Of a stretch of DNA of 64,000 nt, positions 48,941-57,550 are shown piece after piece. The stretch's first letter is position 1; the number at the start of each line of letters is the position of its first letter. Both the position numbers and the translations under genes were made by a program. Source of the DNA: Deltaproteobacteria bacterium (GTDB lineage: Bacteria > Desulfobacterota > Binatia > UBA9968 > JAJDTQ01); contig JAPPNF010000183.1 of assembly GCA_028818755.1 (NCBI GenBank), forward strand, positions 47,398-111,397. The letters run 5' to 3'. Below the pieces are notes generated by a model. The model saw only the letters and a list, made by a program, of their open reading frames with translations, made no database searches and was not told the DNA's origin.

Positions 48941-49861
48941 TCAAACGGCCCACAGCTCGCGAAACTGCACCGCCGCTACCTGCTCATAAGGCACCGGCCC
49001 CGGCAGGTGGCCGACCGATTGGGCGAACGCGTTCAGCTTCGCCACCGCCTCCTCGGAGATGGCGGGCTCGTAGAACGGCACATCCCGCTCCACGATGCCG
49101 GTGATGAGCTCGGCGGCGTCCTTCGGGAAAAGCCCCTCCCCTACCCTGGCCGCCCTGGCAGGATCCGCGCGCAACGCTTTCTGCGCCTTGACGATGGCGC
49201 GGATGGCGGCCGCCGCCTGCTCCGGCTCCCGCTCGATGAAGGCGTCTGTAGTCCCCAGACCTGCGAACGTGCAGTAGCGCACCTCCGCCGGATCGTCGCC
49301 CCGCCGCACGTCCACGTGTACCTTGCCGACGCCCAGCGAAACCGCGGTAGCGCTTCCCATGGCGTTGGACCAGAAGCCGTCGATCTGTCCGGACTCCAGA
49401 CCACGCGCCGCATACACTCCGAACGATACGTCCCGTGCCTCGGAGCCGGAAAGGTGCACGATGCTGACGTCGCGCTCCGGATCCAACCCGCCTGCGGCCA
49501 GCAGCGTCTTGAACACGAGGTCCGGGCCTTCCGCCGCAGTAAGCCGCAAGCCCTTCAACGCGTCGAGATCACCGCGTTCCGCGGCCAGGTCCGCCCGCAC
49601 CGTCAGCAGCCACGGCGTCCCCTGGGACAGCGCCACCAGCAGCTTGGCCCCGCCCCAGGCAGGAAACTCACGCAGCAGGTCGTGCACCGACCCGGCGATC
49701 ATGGCGTCCGCCGCCCCCTCCCGGAGTGCCCGTGTGGCGCCGATCTGCGAGACGAGCTCGATCTCCACGTCCACGCCCTCTTCCCGGTAGAAACCCAACT
49801 CCTGGGCGGCTAAGGCGGGGAAGCAGGTGTTGCTGACAAGATCTACGGCGGCGATGCGCAT
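48941..49861 (-). CDS. Orphan NMT1-like substrate-binding domain protein
   Basis: 306 residues. It begins directly MRIAAVDLVSNTCFPALAAQELGFYREEGVDVEIELVSQIGATRALREGAADAMIAGSVHD, the standard NMT1/THI5 fold, and continues to FYEPAISEEAVAKLNAFAQSVGHLPGPVPYEQV. There is no signal peptide and no ABC permease or ATPase gene nearby. It may be cytoplasmic or an enzyme-like relative, or part of a distant transporter. ATG 49861 overlaps no gene; upstream lies the accessory region. Confidence 0.8.
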   Translation of the reverse strand: MRIAAVDLVSNTCFPALAAQELGFYREEGVDVEIELVSQIGATRALREGAADAMIAGSVHDLLREFPAWGGAKLLVALSQGTPWLLTVRADLAAERGDLDALKGLRLTAAEGPDLVFKTLLAAGGLDPERDVSIVHLSGSEARDVSFGVYAARGLESGQIDGFWSNAMGSATAVSLGVGKVHVDVRRGDDPAEVRYCTFAGLGTTDAFIEREPEQAAAAIRAIVKAQKALRADPARAARVGEGLFPKDAAELITGIVERDVPFYEPAISEEAVAKLNAFAQSVGHLPGPVPYEQVAAVQFRELWAV

Positions 49862-49971
49862 ATCAGTGTCTCCTCTCCGTCCGAAACCGGTACTCCGACA
49901 TACTATTTTGACACGTACGGCACAGGACGACAGAAGTGGCTAAAACTGCGATTATTCGGTATGTTATCTTG

Positions 49972-50000
49972 TTGCAGTCCCGCCATGGATGGTCTACAAT
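49972..50000 (+). promoter_or_regulatory. Sigma-70-type promoter for the integrase
   Basis: TTGCAG at 49972-49977 and TACAAT at 49995-50000 with exact 17-base spacing. It lies about 68 bases before the integrase ATG. Confidence 0.6.
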
Positions 50001-50067
50001 ACCCTCTGAATCGCTCCCTACAGGTACCTAAACGGTCCCTGATTTGAATCGCAAGGAGACTTCCGCC

Positions 50068-51222
50068 ATGCCAAAAATCACCAAGCGAACGGTCGACGCC
50101 CTCAGCCCCTCCGACCGCGAGAGGGTCGTCTGGGACGACGAAATCAAGGGCTTTGGGGTTCGCGTCCATCCCACCGGCCGCAAGGTCTACATCGTCAAGT
50201 ACCGTCACGAGGGACGCGCGGTCAAGGCGACCATCGGACCCCACGGTCCCATTACCCCGGCGGCCGCCCGGGCGCGCGCCGCAGAGATCGTAACCCTCGC
50301 CAGGACTGGGCGCGACCTCGAGGGCAGGACGCCCCGCAAGGCTGGCGGCGCCACCATGGCCGACCTCGCCCGGCGCTTCGTGGACGAGTACGCTACCGGC
50401 CATCTGAAGCCCAGTACCGCCGCGCTCTACAAAAAGATCATCGACAAGCGTATCCTTCCGCGGCTCGGCAAACGCCGTGTCGCCGACATCGGCAGGGCCG
50501 ACGTAGCCGCCCTGCATCACGACATGCGCTCCGTCCCCGGCCACGCCAACCGCACCCTTGGCGCCCTCTCCCGGATGCTGACCCTGGCCGAGGTCTGGGA
50601 GATGCGCCCCGAGGGTGTTAACCCGTGCCGGTTCGTCAAGAAGTACCCTGAGCACAAGCGTGAGCGGTTCCTCTCCGACGACGAGTACCGCCGCCTCGGC
50701 GCCGCGCTACGGGACGCGGAGCGCGAGGGTTTCGCTTCGCCGGCGGCGGTCGCCGCCATCAGGTTGCTGATGCTGACGGGGTGCCGAAGTGGAGAGATCC
50801 TATCGCTCCAGTGGGAAGACGTTAACCTGGACAGGGGCGAATTCCGGTTGCCCGACTCCAAGACCGGAGCCAGGATCGTGCACTTGGGCGACCCCGCCAT
50901 CGCGGTGCTGCGCGCCATACAGCGCAGGGAAGACAGCCCCTGGGTGATTCCCGGCCTGAAGCGCGGCGCCCATCTCGCCTTTCTGCACGGCCCGTGGCGT
51001 CTCCTTCTGCAACGGGCCGGAATCAAGAATCTTCGAATCCACGACTTGCGGCACTCCTTCGCCAGCGGCGGGTTGCTCGTGGGCGAGGGTCTCCCGATGA
51101 TCGGCAAGCTGCTCGGGCACAACAAGGTGCAGACGACCGCCCGCTACGCCCATCTCGCCAACGATCCCGTCAAGTCCGCCGCCAACCGCATTGCAAGCAG
51201 GATTGCCGACGTGGCGGGGTAG
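50068..51222 (+). CDS. Tyrosine-family site-specific integrase
   Basis: 384 residues from ATG 50068 (AAGGAG, 9 bases). N-terminal DUF4102-like arm domain (KITKRTVDALSPSDRERVVWDDEIKGFGVRV), a SAM-like core (TMADLARRFVDEY), and the catalytic domain with Arg in MLTGCRSGEILSLQW, Lys in DSKTGARIVHL, HDLRHSFAS, and LLGHNKVQTTARYAHL with the nucleophile Tyr. It marks the left side of the accessory region. No tRNA gene or direct repeat that would be its att site could be found. Confidence 0.9.
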   Translation: MPKITKRTVDALSPSDRERVVWDDEIKGFGVRVHPTGRKVYIVKYRHEGRAVKATIGPHGPITPAAARARAAEIVTLARTGRDLEGRTPRKAGGATMADLARRFVDEYATGHLKPSTAALYKKIIDKRILPRLGKRRVADIGRADVAALHHDMRSVPGHANRTLGALSRMLTLAEVWEMRPEGVNPCRFVKKYPEHKRERFLSDDEYRRLGAALRDAEREGFASPAAVAAIRLLMLTGCRSGEILSLQWEDVNLDRGEFRLPDSKTGARIVHLGDPAIAVLRAIQRREDSPWVIPGLKRGAHLAFLHGPWRLLLQRAGIKNLRIHDLRHSFASGGLLVGEGLPMIGKLLGHNKVQTTARYAHLANDPVKSAANRIASRIADVAG

Positions 51223-51385
51223 CTCTGTCAAGTCGCCATCATGTGCGAATTCTGCCTAAATGGTTTCGAAGGCCCCAAGGATGGTGGCAGCGGTTATCGT
51301 GGAGCCTTGGCGCAGATCGCGGCGATAGTCCCCCAAGCGATGGGGCTTGCCAAGATTCCCGCTGAACCAATGGTCGGCGACCTCG

Positions 51386-51979
51386 CTAGATACCCATCAG
51401 GTCACGCAAGATTCCTATGCGTTTTTCGTTTGAACGCTTCATCCTATCCCGGACGAAGCCCAGGGGGTTGGGGATTGGATCAAGGTAGGTCCAGGTCAGG
51501 TTCTGGTAACCGCTTGGTTTTCCAACAATATCCTTGCCTACGGGTCGCCACCGATAGACCGTCTCCGCATGATATCGAAGGTAGGGGACCAGGGGTCCCT
51601 GCTTGTCCGTCAAGCTCGCGAGGCTTTCCGGCAGCATAACCAGATTGGCAATGTGTGTGTAGGCATCCGGGTCCTTCGGGACATCCCAAACGTGGGCAAA
51701 CGTCCATCCCTCGGGATGTTTCGTCCCTCCGAAACCATGCGACCAAAGAAGCGCCAATCTGGGCGTGGTATTGTCGTCGTACATGATCCTGCGTCCATCG
51801 ACTTCGCCCCGCTCACCACGTTTACCGCTTTTGTTACTGGCTCTGATGGACGGGAATACTGCGCCCTCCAGCCGACTGACCACATCGGGATGGGGGCATA
51901 GACAATGACGAACAGCAATCCGGCTCAAGGCAAGCGTGTCCTCGCGCATGTCGGGGGGGTCCATCTTGGATCGTGACAT
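51386..51979 (-). CDS. Hypothetical protein next to restriction-modification operon
   Basis: 197 residues from ATG 51979 (GAGGA close upstream). It is divergent from the Vsr gene. The C-terminal half (TFAHVWDVPKDPDAYTHIANLVMLPESLASLTDKQGPLVPYLRYHAETVYRWRP) recalls a degenerate HNH-like pattern (His, then AxHIxNLVMLPE) but is not decisive. I know similar proteins beside modification genes. Could be a nuclease, a control protein or a toxin. Confidence 0.5.
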   Translation of the reverse strand: MSRSKMDPPDMREDTLALSRIAVRHCLCPHPDVVSRLEGAVFPSIRASNKSGKRGERGEVDGRRIMYDDNTTPRLALLWSHGFGGTKHPEGWTFAHVWDVPKDPDAYTHIANLVMLPESLASLTDKQGPLVPYLRYHAETVYRWRPVGKDIVGKPSGYQNLTWTYLDPIPNPLGFVRDRMKRSNEKRIGILRDLMGI

Positions 51980-52102
51980 GGGTTCCTCTTGTGGCGTTCC
52001 TATCCCGGCCCCCGCCGAACCGCCTACGTCGAAGCCTGACGCCTAAGGCTCGACCGGATCCACTCGGCTTCAGCCGAGTTGGGCCGGGTGCGGTGTGGTA
52101 CT

Positions 52103-52132
52103 TTGCATGCAAGCTGTCGTACTCTACGACAG
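52103..52132. promoter_or_regulatory. Two abutting palindromes upstream of the R-M operon
   Basis: TTGCATGCAA (52103-52112), then CTGTCGTA - CTC - TACGACAG (52114-52132), both perfect. They lie 28 bases upstream of the Vsr ATG, between divergent genes, where a controller would bind. A separate perfect hairpin ACTCGGCT - TC - AGCCGAGT lies at 52062-52079. Regulatory function is inference. Confidence 0.5.
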
Positions 52133-52159
52133 AATTCGGTCGACTGACAGGTACCAGCG

Positions 52160-52600
52160 ATGGATACCCGCACCCCGGAACAGCGTCGCCGCATCATGCA
52201 AGCGGTCAAGAGCGAGAACACCGGTCCCGAGTTACTTGTCCGCGGCCTCTTGCGCCGCATGGGCTACAGGTACCGGTTGCACCGCAAGGATCTGCCCGGC
52301 AGCCCCGATATCGCCTTCGTGTCTGACCGCAAGGCGATTTTCGTGCACGGCTGCTTCTGGCACGGCCACGACTGCCCGAAAGGACGCCTACCGAAATCAC
52401 GTCTCGACTACTGGCGACCGAAGCTTGACAAGAACATGGAGCGAGATAGAAAAAAGGAGGAAGAGTTGCACTCGCTAGGATGGGCCGTGCTTGTCGTATG
52501 GCAATGTGAGACCGTCGATCTCGAAGCACTCGCCATGAGACTACAAGCTTTTGTTGGAGCTAGGCCACACCAGGCGAAAAGCGGTCAATATCCAGCGTGA
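52160..52600 (+). CDS. vsr: Very-short-patch-repair endonuclease
   Basis: 146 residues. Vsr nicks 5' of T in T:G mismatches created by deamination of 5-methylcytosine. Landmarks are MQAVKSENTGPELLVRGLLRRMGYRYRLHRKDLPGSPDIAF and FVHGCFWHGHDC (zinc/catalytic Cys-His cluster). The last 4 bases (GTGA) overlap the start of the cytosine methyltransferase gene, the classical vsr-dcm pairing. Confidence 0.92.
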   Translation: MDTRTPEQRRRIMQAVKSENTGPELLVRGLLRRMGYRYRLHRKDLPGSPDIAFVSDRKAIFVHGCFWHGHDCPKGRLPKSRLDYWRPKLDKNMERDRKKEEELHSLGWAVLVVWQCETVDLEALAMRLQAFVGARPHQAKSGQYPA

Positions 52601-53991
52601 AACCGTACCAGGATAGCGTGGAACCCCGACGAAAACCCCGAAAAGCCAACGTCCGCGCGATGAGACCCATCGGTATCGACCTCTTCGCCGGCGCTGGCGG
52701 GCTCAGCTTAGGTTTCGAGCAGGCCGGGTTCGATGTGGCGGCAGCCGTCGACATCGATCCGGTGCATTGCGCCTCACACAAGTACAATTTTCCATACACC
52801 GCCATAATCCCTCGGCCGGTCGAGATCCTCTCCGGTGTCGATATCATAGACGCAGCAGGTATTGCTGGACGGGAGGTCGATTGCGTTTTCGGCGGCGCTC
52901 CGTGCCAAGGCTTTTCCTTAATCGGCCATCGTATTCTAGACGATCCACGCAATAGCCTCGTCCGCCACTTCGTCCGCATAGTTGCTGAACTTCAAGCCCG
53001 GACCTTCGTGTTCGAAAACGTAAAGGGGCTGACGGTCGGCAAGCATCGTGCATTCCTGGAGGAGCTTGTCGAGGAGCTTTCCAAGGTTGGATACGACGTA
53101 AGGATTCCGTGGCGCGTCCTCAATGCAGGACACTTCGCCACGCCGCAGAATCGTGAGCGACTGATCTTGCTAGGCGCTCGGAAGGGCGAGGCCTTGCCCG
53201 ACTATCCGGCGCCCTCAACCAACATTGCTGGCAGGCGGCAGCGTATCGACGGTTTACCCGAAGGACCGAGTTGCACCGATGCGCTCGGCGATCTTCCCGA
53301 TGCCGACCGCTTTCGGACACTGTTCAATTCCGACTCGATCAGAACTGCTTGTTTCGGCGAGCCCTCCGCGTATGCGGCCGAGTTACGATGTTTAACCAAC
53401 GGCGCGTGGCATAGAGGCTATGTGCGCGATTGGAACCCGGCAATACTGACCTCCAGCGCTCGCACCCGGCACACCCGCATTTCGCGTGAGCGGTTTCGCG
53501 CTACGGTACCGGGAGCGGTCGAACCGATCAGCAGGTTCTTCAAGCTCTCGCATGGTGGCGTTTCGAATACCTTGCGCGCGGGAACCGATGGCGCGCGGGG
53601 AGCATTCACCAGCCCTCGCCCCATTCATTACCTCTATGATCGCTGTATCACCGTGCGAGAGATGGCCCGGTTACACGGATTCCCGGACTGGTTTCGCTTC
53701 AATGTGACGAAATGGCACGGAGCGCGTCAGATAGGCAATGCGGTACCCCCGCCACTGGCGAGAGCTATCGCCGCCGGGGTAATCCGGGCACTTGGTGTAG
53801 TTTCGAGCCCACCGAAGGGAGCGATTCCGTTAGGTGATCCTGCGCTCCTTTCGCTCGATCTCTCCGGTGCCGCCGAACATTTCGGGGTAGAACCGCCACC
53901 CAGCCGGCGCGACAGAAAGAGCGGTGCCAAGAAACGCAAGCAGATCGACATCGAGCGCGAGCAACTGGCGCGGCAGGTGGTGTGTGCCTAA
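52597..53991 (+). CDS. C5-cytosine DNA methyltransferase
   Basis: 464 residues from GTG 52597 (a later ATG at 52660 begins just before motif I). Motif I DLFAGAGGLSLGFEQAGF, catalytic GGAPCQGFSLIG, VFENVKG, QNRERLILLGARKG, MARLHGFPDWF and QIGNAVPPPLA are all present in order. The target-recognition stretch lies between about 220 and 330; specificity cannot be read. Coupled to vsr (4-base overlap) and to the nuclease gene (8-base overlap). Confidence 0.95.
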   Translation: MKPYQDSVEPRRKPRKANVRAMRPIGIDLFAGAGGLSLGFEQAGFDVAAAVDIDPVHCASHKYNFPYTAIIPRPVEILSGVDIIDAAGIAGREVDCVFGGAPCQGFSLIGHRILDDPRNSLVRHFVRIVAELQARTFVFENVKGLTVGKHRAFLEELVEELSKVGYDVRIPWRVLNAGHFATPQNRERLILLGARKGEALPDYPAPSTNIAGRRQRIDGLPEGPSCTDALGDLPDADRFRTLFNSDSIRTACFGEPSAYAAELRCLTNGAWHRGYVRDWNPAILTSSARTRHTRISRERFRATVPGAVEPISRFFKLSHGGVSNTLRAGTDGARGAFTSPRPIHYLYDRCITVREMARLHGFPDWFRFNVTKWHGARQIGNAVPPPLARAIAAGVIRALGVVSSPPKGAIPLGDPALLSLDLSGAAEHFGVEPPPSRRDRKSGAKKRKQIDIEREQLARQVVCA

Positions 53992-54772
53992 GAAACTCAA
54001 CAGATACCAAGCCCTCATCCAGAAAGTTTTCTTCAATCATTACACGAAGGGAATGAGCGAGTTCGATTTCGTTCGAGAAGAACTCGAAAAAGCAGCCGCA
54101 GCGCTCGGTTTCGCTACAGTCAAGAACCTGGGCGACGTCCCTTATTCCTTTCGTTACCGGAACAAGCTACCCGACAGCATCCTCAAGACACAGCCGGATG
54201 GGCGCGAATGGACAATTCTTGGCGCAGGCAAGGGCCGTTATCGGTTCAAGCTCTTCAAGGAAACCCGGATTGTGCCCCGCGACGGGCTCGTCGTTACGGA
54301 TATCCCCGACGCAACTCCGGAACTGATCCGAAAATACGCCCTCGACGACGAACAAGCTCTGCTGGCCATCGTCCGGTACAATCGCTTGATCGACACTTTC
54401 CTCGGCCTCACTACCTTTAGCCTTCAGAACCATCTCCGCACGACCGTGGAGGGGGTGGGGCAAATCGAGATCGACGAACTCTATGTCGGGCTCGACAAGC
54501 ACGGCTGCCATCATGTCATTCCGGTCCAGGCGAAGGTAGGCAAAGATCGGATCGGTGTCGTCCAGATCATTCAGGACATCGGGTTCGTCGAGCAGAGATT
54601 CTCCGGCATGCGCTGTAGAGCCATCGCCGCCCAGTTCATGAGGGACCGGGCCATCGCGCTATTCGAACTTACCCTCCAAGGAGACGAAGTCAGAATCGTC
54701 GATGAACGGCATTACCGTCTGGTGCCGGCCGACAACCTCGACGACGAAGCGATCCGCAACTATCGCACGTGA
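53984..54772 (+). CDS. Putative type II restriction endonuclease of the adjacent methyltransferase
   Basis: 262 residues from GTG 53984, overlapping the methyltransferase stop by 8 bases; the frame start at 53924 is unlikely. A PD-(D/E)XK-like core is seen as QIEIDELYVGLDKHGCHHVIPVQAKVGKDRIGVVQIIQDI (E..D...QAK), in the variant with Gln before the Ala-Lys. Its place as third gene after vsr and the methyltransferase makes it the likely cognate nuclease. Confidence 0.75.
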   Translation: MPKKLNRYQALIQKVFFNHYTKGMSEFDFVREELEKAAAALGFATVKNLGDVPYSFRYRNKLPDSILKTQPDGREWTILGAGKGRYRFKLFKETRIVPRDGLVVTDIPDATPELIRKYALDDEQALLAIVRYNRLIDTFLGLTTFSLQNHLRTTVEGVGQIEIDELYVGLDKHGCHHVIPVQAKVGKDRIGVVQIIQDIGFVEQRFSGMRCRAIAAQFMRDRAIALFELTLQGDEVRIVDERHYRLVPADNLDDEAIRNYRT

Positions 54773-54782
54773 GCAATCCAGC

Positions 54783-54900
54783 CGTCACCGCTCTCGTGTT
54801 GGGGCTGTCCACCCGCAAGGTGGCGGTAGCGCTTCAGCGGGTGTTGGGGCGAAGGATCAGCCCGGGACGGTAAGCCAAGTGGCCAAGCTCCTGGACATGT
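54783..54900 (+). pseudogene. Remnant of an IS256/mutator-type transposase
   Basis: Just after the nuclease gene: the frame reads VTALVLGLSTRKVAVALQRVLGRRIS, then after a single-base shift PGTVSQVAKLLDMW. The pair GLSTRKVA...LLG-x-ISxxTVSxVAKxLD is the N-terminal DNA-binding region of IS256-family transposases. Only about 40 residues remain, with a stop and a frameshift. Confidence 0.45.
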
Positions 54901-54982
54901 GGATGACGGCCACGGCCACGACGAATCTAGCAGTCCACCGCGCCAAGGGTGAGCCTGACAAACACCATTAAACCGTCAACCG

Positions 54983-55510
54983 TCAAGCCTTGTGGCGCTT
55001 GTAAGAACGTTCGATTTGTTCGCGCACCTTCTCGGTAATCTTGATCTTCAACTCGGTCAACCGCTTCGTCATCTCCCGCCGGTAGATCCTCCGTGCAAAC
55101 TTATCCACTAGGGACTTAACCTCTTTGTAGAGAACATCGTTCCGGTGGTGAACCTCCTCAAAAACCTGCAACCTCCGCACCTTCTCATCATATTCCTGTG
55201 CGGCTCCCGTTTTGTTGTATTCGTCATCGGCCTTCCGATACGCAGCGTTGGCTTCCATCCACTCCTTTCGAGCATTTCGGTATCTGGCGTAGAGGGTGGT
55301 TTGCCTCACGTTCTCCCAAGCCGTCTCGTGGGCTTGCTTCCGGGTCTCTTTGCTGATCTCCCGGATCGTGATTTCCAACTCCATCTCTGCTACAAGATCA
55401 TCGCCAGCAGCGGGCAGCGCCGGAAAAACGACCGCCAGGGAGGCGGCCAGCAGCAGGGCGGTCATGCTGGATCTGGTTTCGAGGCGGAACCGTGTAGCCT
55501 TGATCGTCAT
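54983..55510 (-). CDS. Secreted coiled-coil protein of unknown function
   Basis: 175 residues. A signal peptide (SSMTALLLAASLAVVFPALPAAG) is followed by an almost entirely helical, highly charged stretch (EMELEITIREISKETRKQAHETAWENVRQ ... LTELKIKITEKVREQIERSYKRHK). No cysteine in the mature part. I recognise no family. Minus strand, convergent with the R-M operon. Confidence 0.65.
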   Translation of the reverse strand: MTIKATRFRLETRSSMTALLLAASLAVVFPALPAAGDDLVAEMELEITIREISKETRKQAHETAWENVRQTTLYARYRNARKEWMEANAAYRKADDEYNKTGAAQEYDEKVRRLQVFEEVHHRNDVLYKEVKSLVDKFARRIYRREMTKRLTELKIKITEKVREQIERSYKRHKA

Positions 55511-55739
55511 ACGGGCTATTCATCCTTCTTTTCCGGGATCGGGTCAAGGTCTCTAGGCGTGCCGACGGTCGAGGCTTGGTGGAGCAGCCCGTGGACGTGC
55601 ATCGCGACTATCGGGTCCATCCTTATTTATTTGATGGGCCTGATCGTACATGGCGGCAGCCCCGACAGAGCCCTTCCTTCGAGTACCGACCGAGACAACG
55701 GTTAGTTTCCTTCTGGAATAGTCGAAGGCGGATAGTTTT

Positions 55740-57104
55740 ATGACCGACAATCATTGTATTCGGCTTCTTGCGGACATTCTCGACAAGCTTGACAATCTCC
55801 CAAGCGGCCCGTTTTGGTTTCGTGATATTTTGGAAAAGAAGTATGTCTTCCCGATTTCACTGCCAGTGGGCGACGACCAGGAAATCGACATTACACCTGA
55901 GATAAACAGGATGCTCGCCCTCTTTTCCAAGGCCGTAATGGATGTCTTCTTCGAATCCCACAAATCCGAGTTTACGGACTCCGAATGGAACCAAATGGTG
56001 AAGCGAGCGTTCGGACCGGCCCTTGTCAACCGTCACGAAGAAAATCGTCCTGAAGAGGACGCCGCCGCAATTCTGACAGCTGTAAGGAAGACGGTAGAGG
56101 ACTGGACTCGTGAAATTCAACCACGCGAGTATGCGTTCGGTTGCCATTTGTCCAAGATCCCGGACTTGGAACCGCTGTCCATTGGAACCGTGCGCTTTGA
56201 GCCAAGACGCGCATGGCTTGAGAGAATGCACGGTAGCGGTTGTGCATCTGACATAATGCGGTCACGTATCAATAGAGTGTGGGAGGGAGAGCATCTTCGC
56301 AAGAGAAGCGCATCTGACGATTCATTGCGCGAGTCGGCCATTCTTCGCACTGTTGGAGAGAGCCACTTCGTGTGCAGCATTGGGGTTGGACCTATGGGAG
56401 CAGAGGCGGGACCGCAGAAAGCTTTGGTTGCGGCGCGGCTCGCCACGACAACGCTAGCCCTTGCATGGGCCAGACCATCATCAGCCTTGAAGTTCATTAC
56501 CCTCACGTATGATCGACAACCACACGGTCGCGACTACGTTGTTTCGTCAACGGGCGGACGCTTCGGTTGGAGGAGTTCAATGTCGTATCTTCGAGGTGGA
56601 GATAGATCGCTGGGCGCGGAGGACTGGGATAGCTTGCGATCCAACATGGGTAAGCTCTTCGATTCGGCGGGAGAAGCCGTTCGGTATGTGACGCATGGCC
56701 CAAATGAGGTCTCGCGACCGGAGATGACGAAGGCTCTTTTTCAGGCATTGCTGTGGTTCCATGAGGGATGCAGGGAAGTTGTCGATTCGATGGCGATCGT
56801 CAAATTCTGTTCGTCGATGGAAGCTCTGGCCTGCGGGAAGAAAAGCCGCGGGATTCTTGCCTTGATGAAGGCCCGTTTGCGAATTCGAGATGAAGACAAG
56901 CTTCGCAAGGACCTGAAGCGGCTCTATGAGACGGGGCGTAGCCAAACCGTTCACGGGACGAATTATCGATTGGGCCATGATTGGAGTGACTCCAGAAGTC
57001 TTTCAGAGGAAATGGCGCGAAGCTGTTTGATCAGCTGTTTGCACTGGGCGGCGGAGCACCAACAAGCGAATGACCCGAGACTTCTTTCGCAGTCAAAGAA
57101 GTAA
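55740..57104 (+). CDS. Apea-like HEPN-domain protein, possible RNase in defence
   Basis: 454 residues with no signal peptide. The C-terminal part (about 335-435) has the Apea-HEPN layout: ALLWFHEGCREVVDSMAIVKFCSSMEALACGKKSRGILALMKARL, then LYETGRSQTVHGTNYRLG with the R-x4-H (RSQTVH) RNase motif, and SCLISCLHWAAEHQQ. The N-terminal 300 residues are unrecognised. HEPN proteins of this form occur as solitary abortive-infection or toxin-like genes in defence islands, and here it sits among R-M and mobile remnants. Local base composition looks lower in GC than the flanks. Confidence 0.6.
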   Translation: MTDNHCIRLLADILDKLDNLPSGPFWFRDILEKKYVFPISLPVGDDQEIDITPEINRMLALFSKAVMDVFFESHKSEFTDSEWNQMVKRAFGPALVNRHEENRPEEDAAAILTAVRKTVEDWTREIQPREYAFGCHLSKIPDLEPLSIGTVRFEPRRAWLERMHGSGCASDIMRSRINRVWEGEHLRKRSASDDSLRESAILRTVGESHFVCSIGVGPMGAEAGPQKALVAARLATTTLALAWARPSSALKFITLTYDRQPHGRDYVVSSTGGRFGWRSSMSYLRGGDRSLGAEDWDSLRSNMGKLFDSAGEAVRYVTHGPNEVSRPEMTKALFQALLWFHEGCREVVDSMAIVKFCSSMEALACGKKSRGILALMKARLRIRDEDKLRKDLKRLYETGRSQTVHGTNYRLGHDWSDSRSLSEEMARSCLISCLHWAAEHQQANDPRLLSQSKK

Positions 57105-57127
57105 CGCGACCTCTCGAGTATTGGTCA

Positions 57128-57330
57128 CCGAACATGGTGCAGGGCGCGGACAACCGGTGGCGCACCATGTCAACGACGGCCTCTACCGCCAGCAAGAGAC
57201 AATCAACGCGATCTACCGGGCAGAAACTGGCCGAAGGACTGGGGCGTCTCGGCTACGAGCTGGAGCGCACGCCCGTGGGCGGCCGCTTCGAGATCGTCGG
57301 TGTTTCGCGCGAGGTGATCGAGGCGTTTCC
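57128..57330 (+). pseudogene. Fragment of a TraA/TrwC-type conjugative relaxase
   Basis: Three frames together spell a relaxase segment: NMVQGADNRWRTM, VNDGLYRQQETINAIYRA, then KLAEGLGRLGYELERTPVGGRFEIVGVSREVIEAF. One base is missing near 57169 and one extra base lies near 57224. It corresponds to residues ~22-85 of the relaxase at 61346-63832 but differs in sequence (NMAQGRDGKWRTMVDDGLY...), so it is a different copy. It starts and stops abruptly. DNA from 57331 to 57550 has no recognisable gene. Confidence 0.75.
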
Positions 57331-57550
57331 GGAACCCTGTCCTCGCGATCGTTGCCAGGGAGGCGCTCGCGGCCACTCCCTGGCCGGCGCCGCCGCATCG
57401 CCGAGGCATGCGTCCACCCCTGATCGGCGTCTACTTCGTCACCGCGATCAGCAAGTGCGCGCGGTCCCAAATCGTCATCAACACGCGGTACGAGTTGATC
57501 GCCAACAGCCGTGACTATGCCGAGTTCGCCGAAAGCCTACGCATGGCCGT

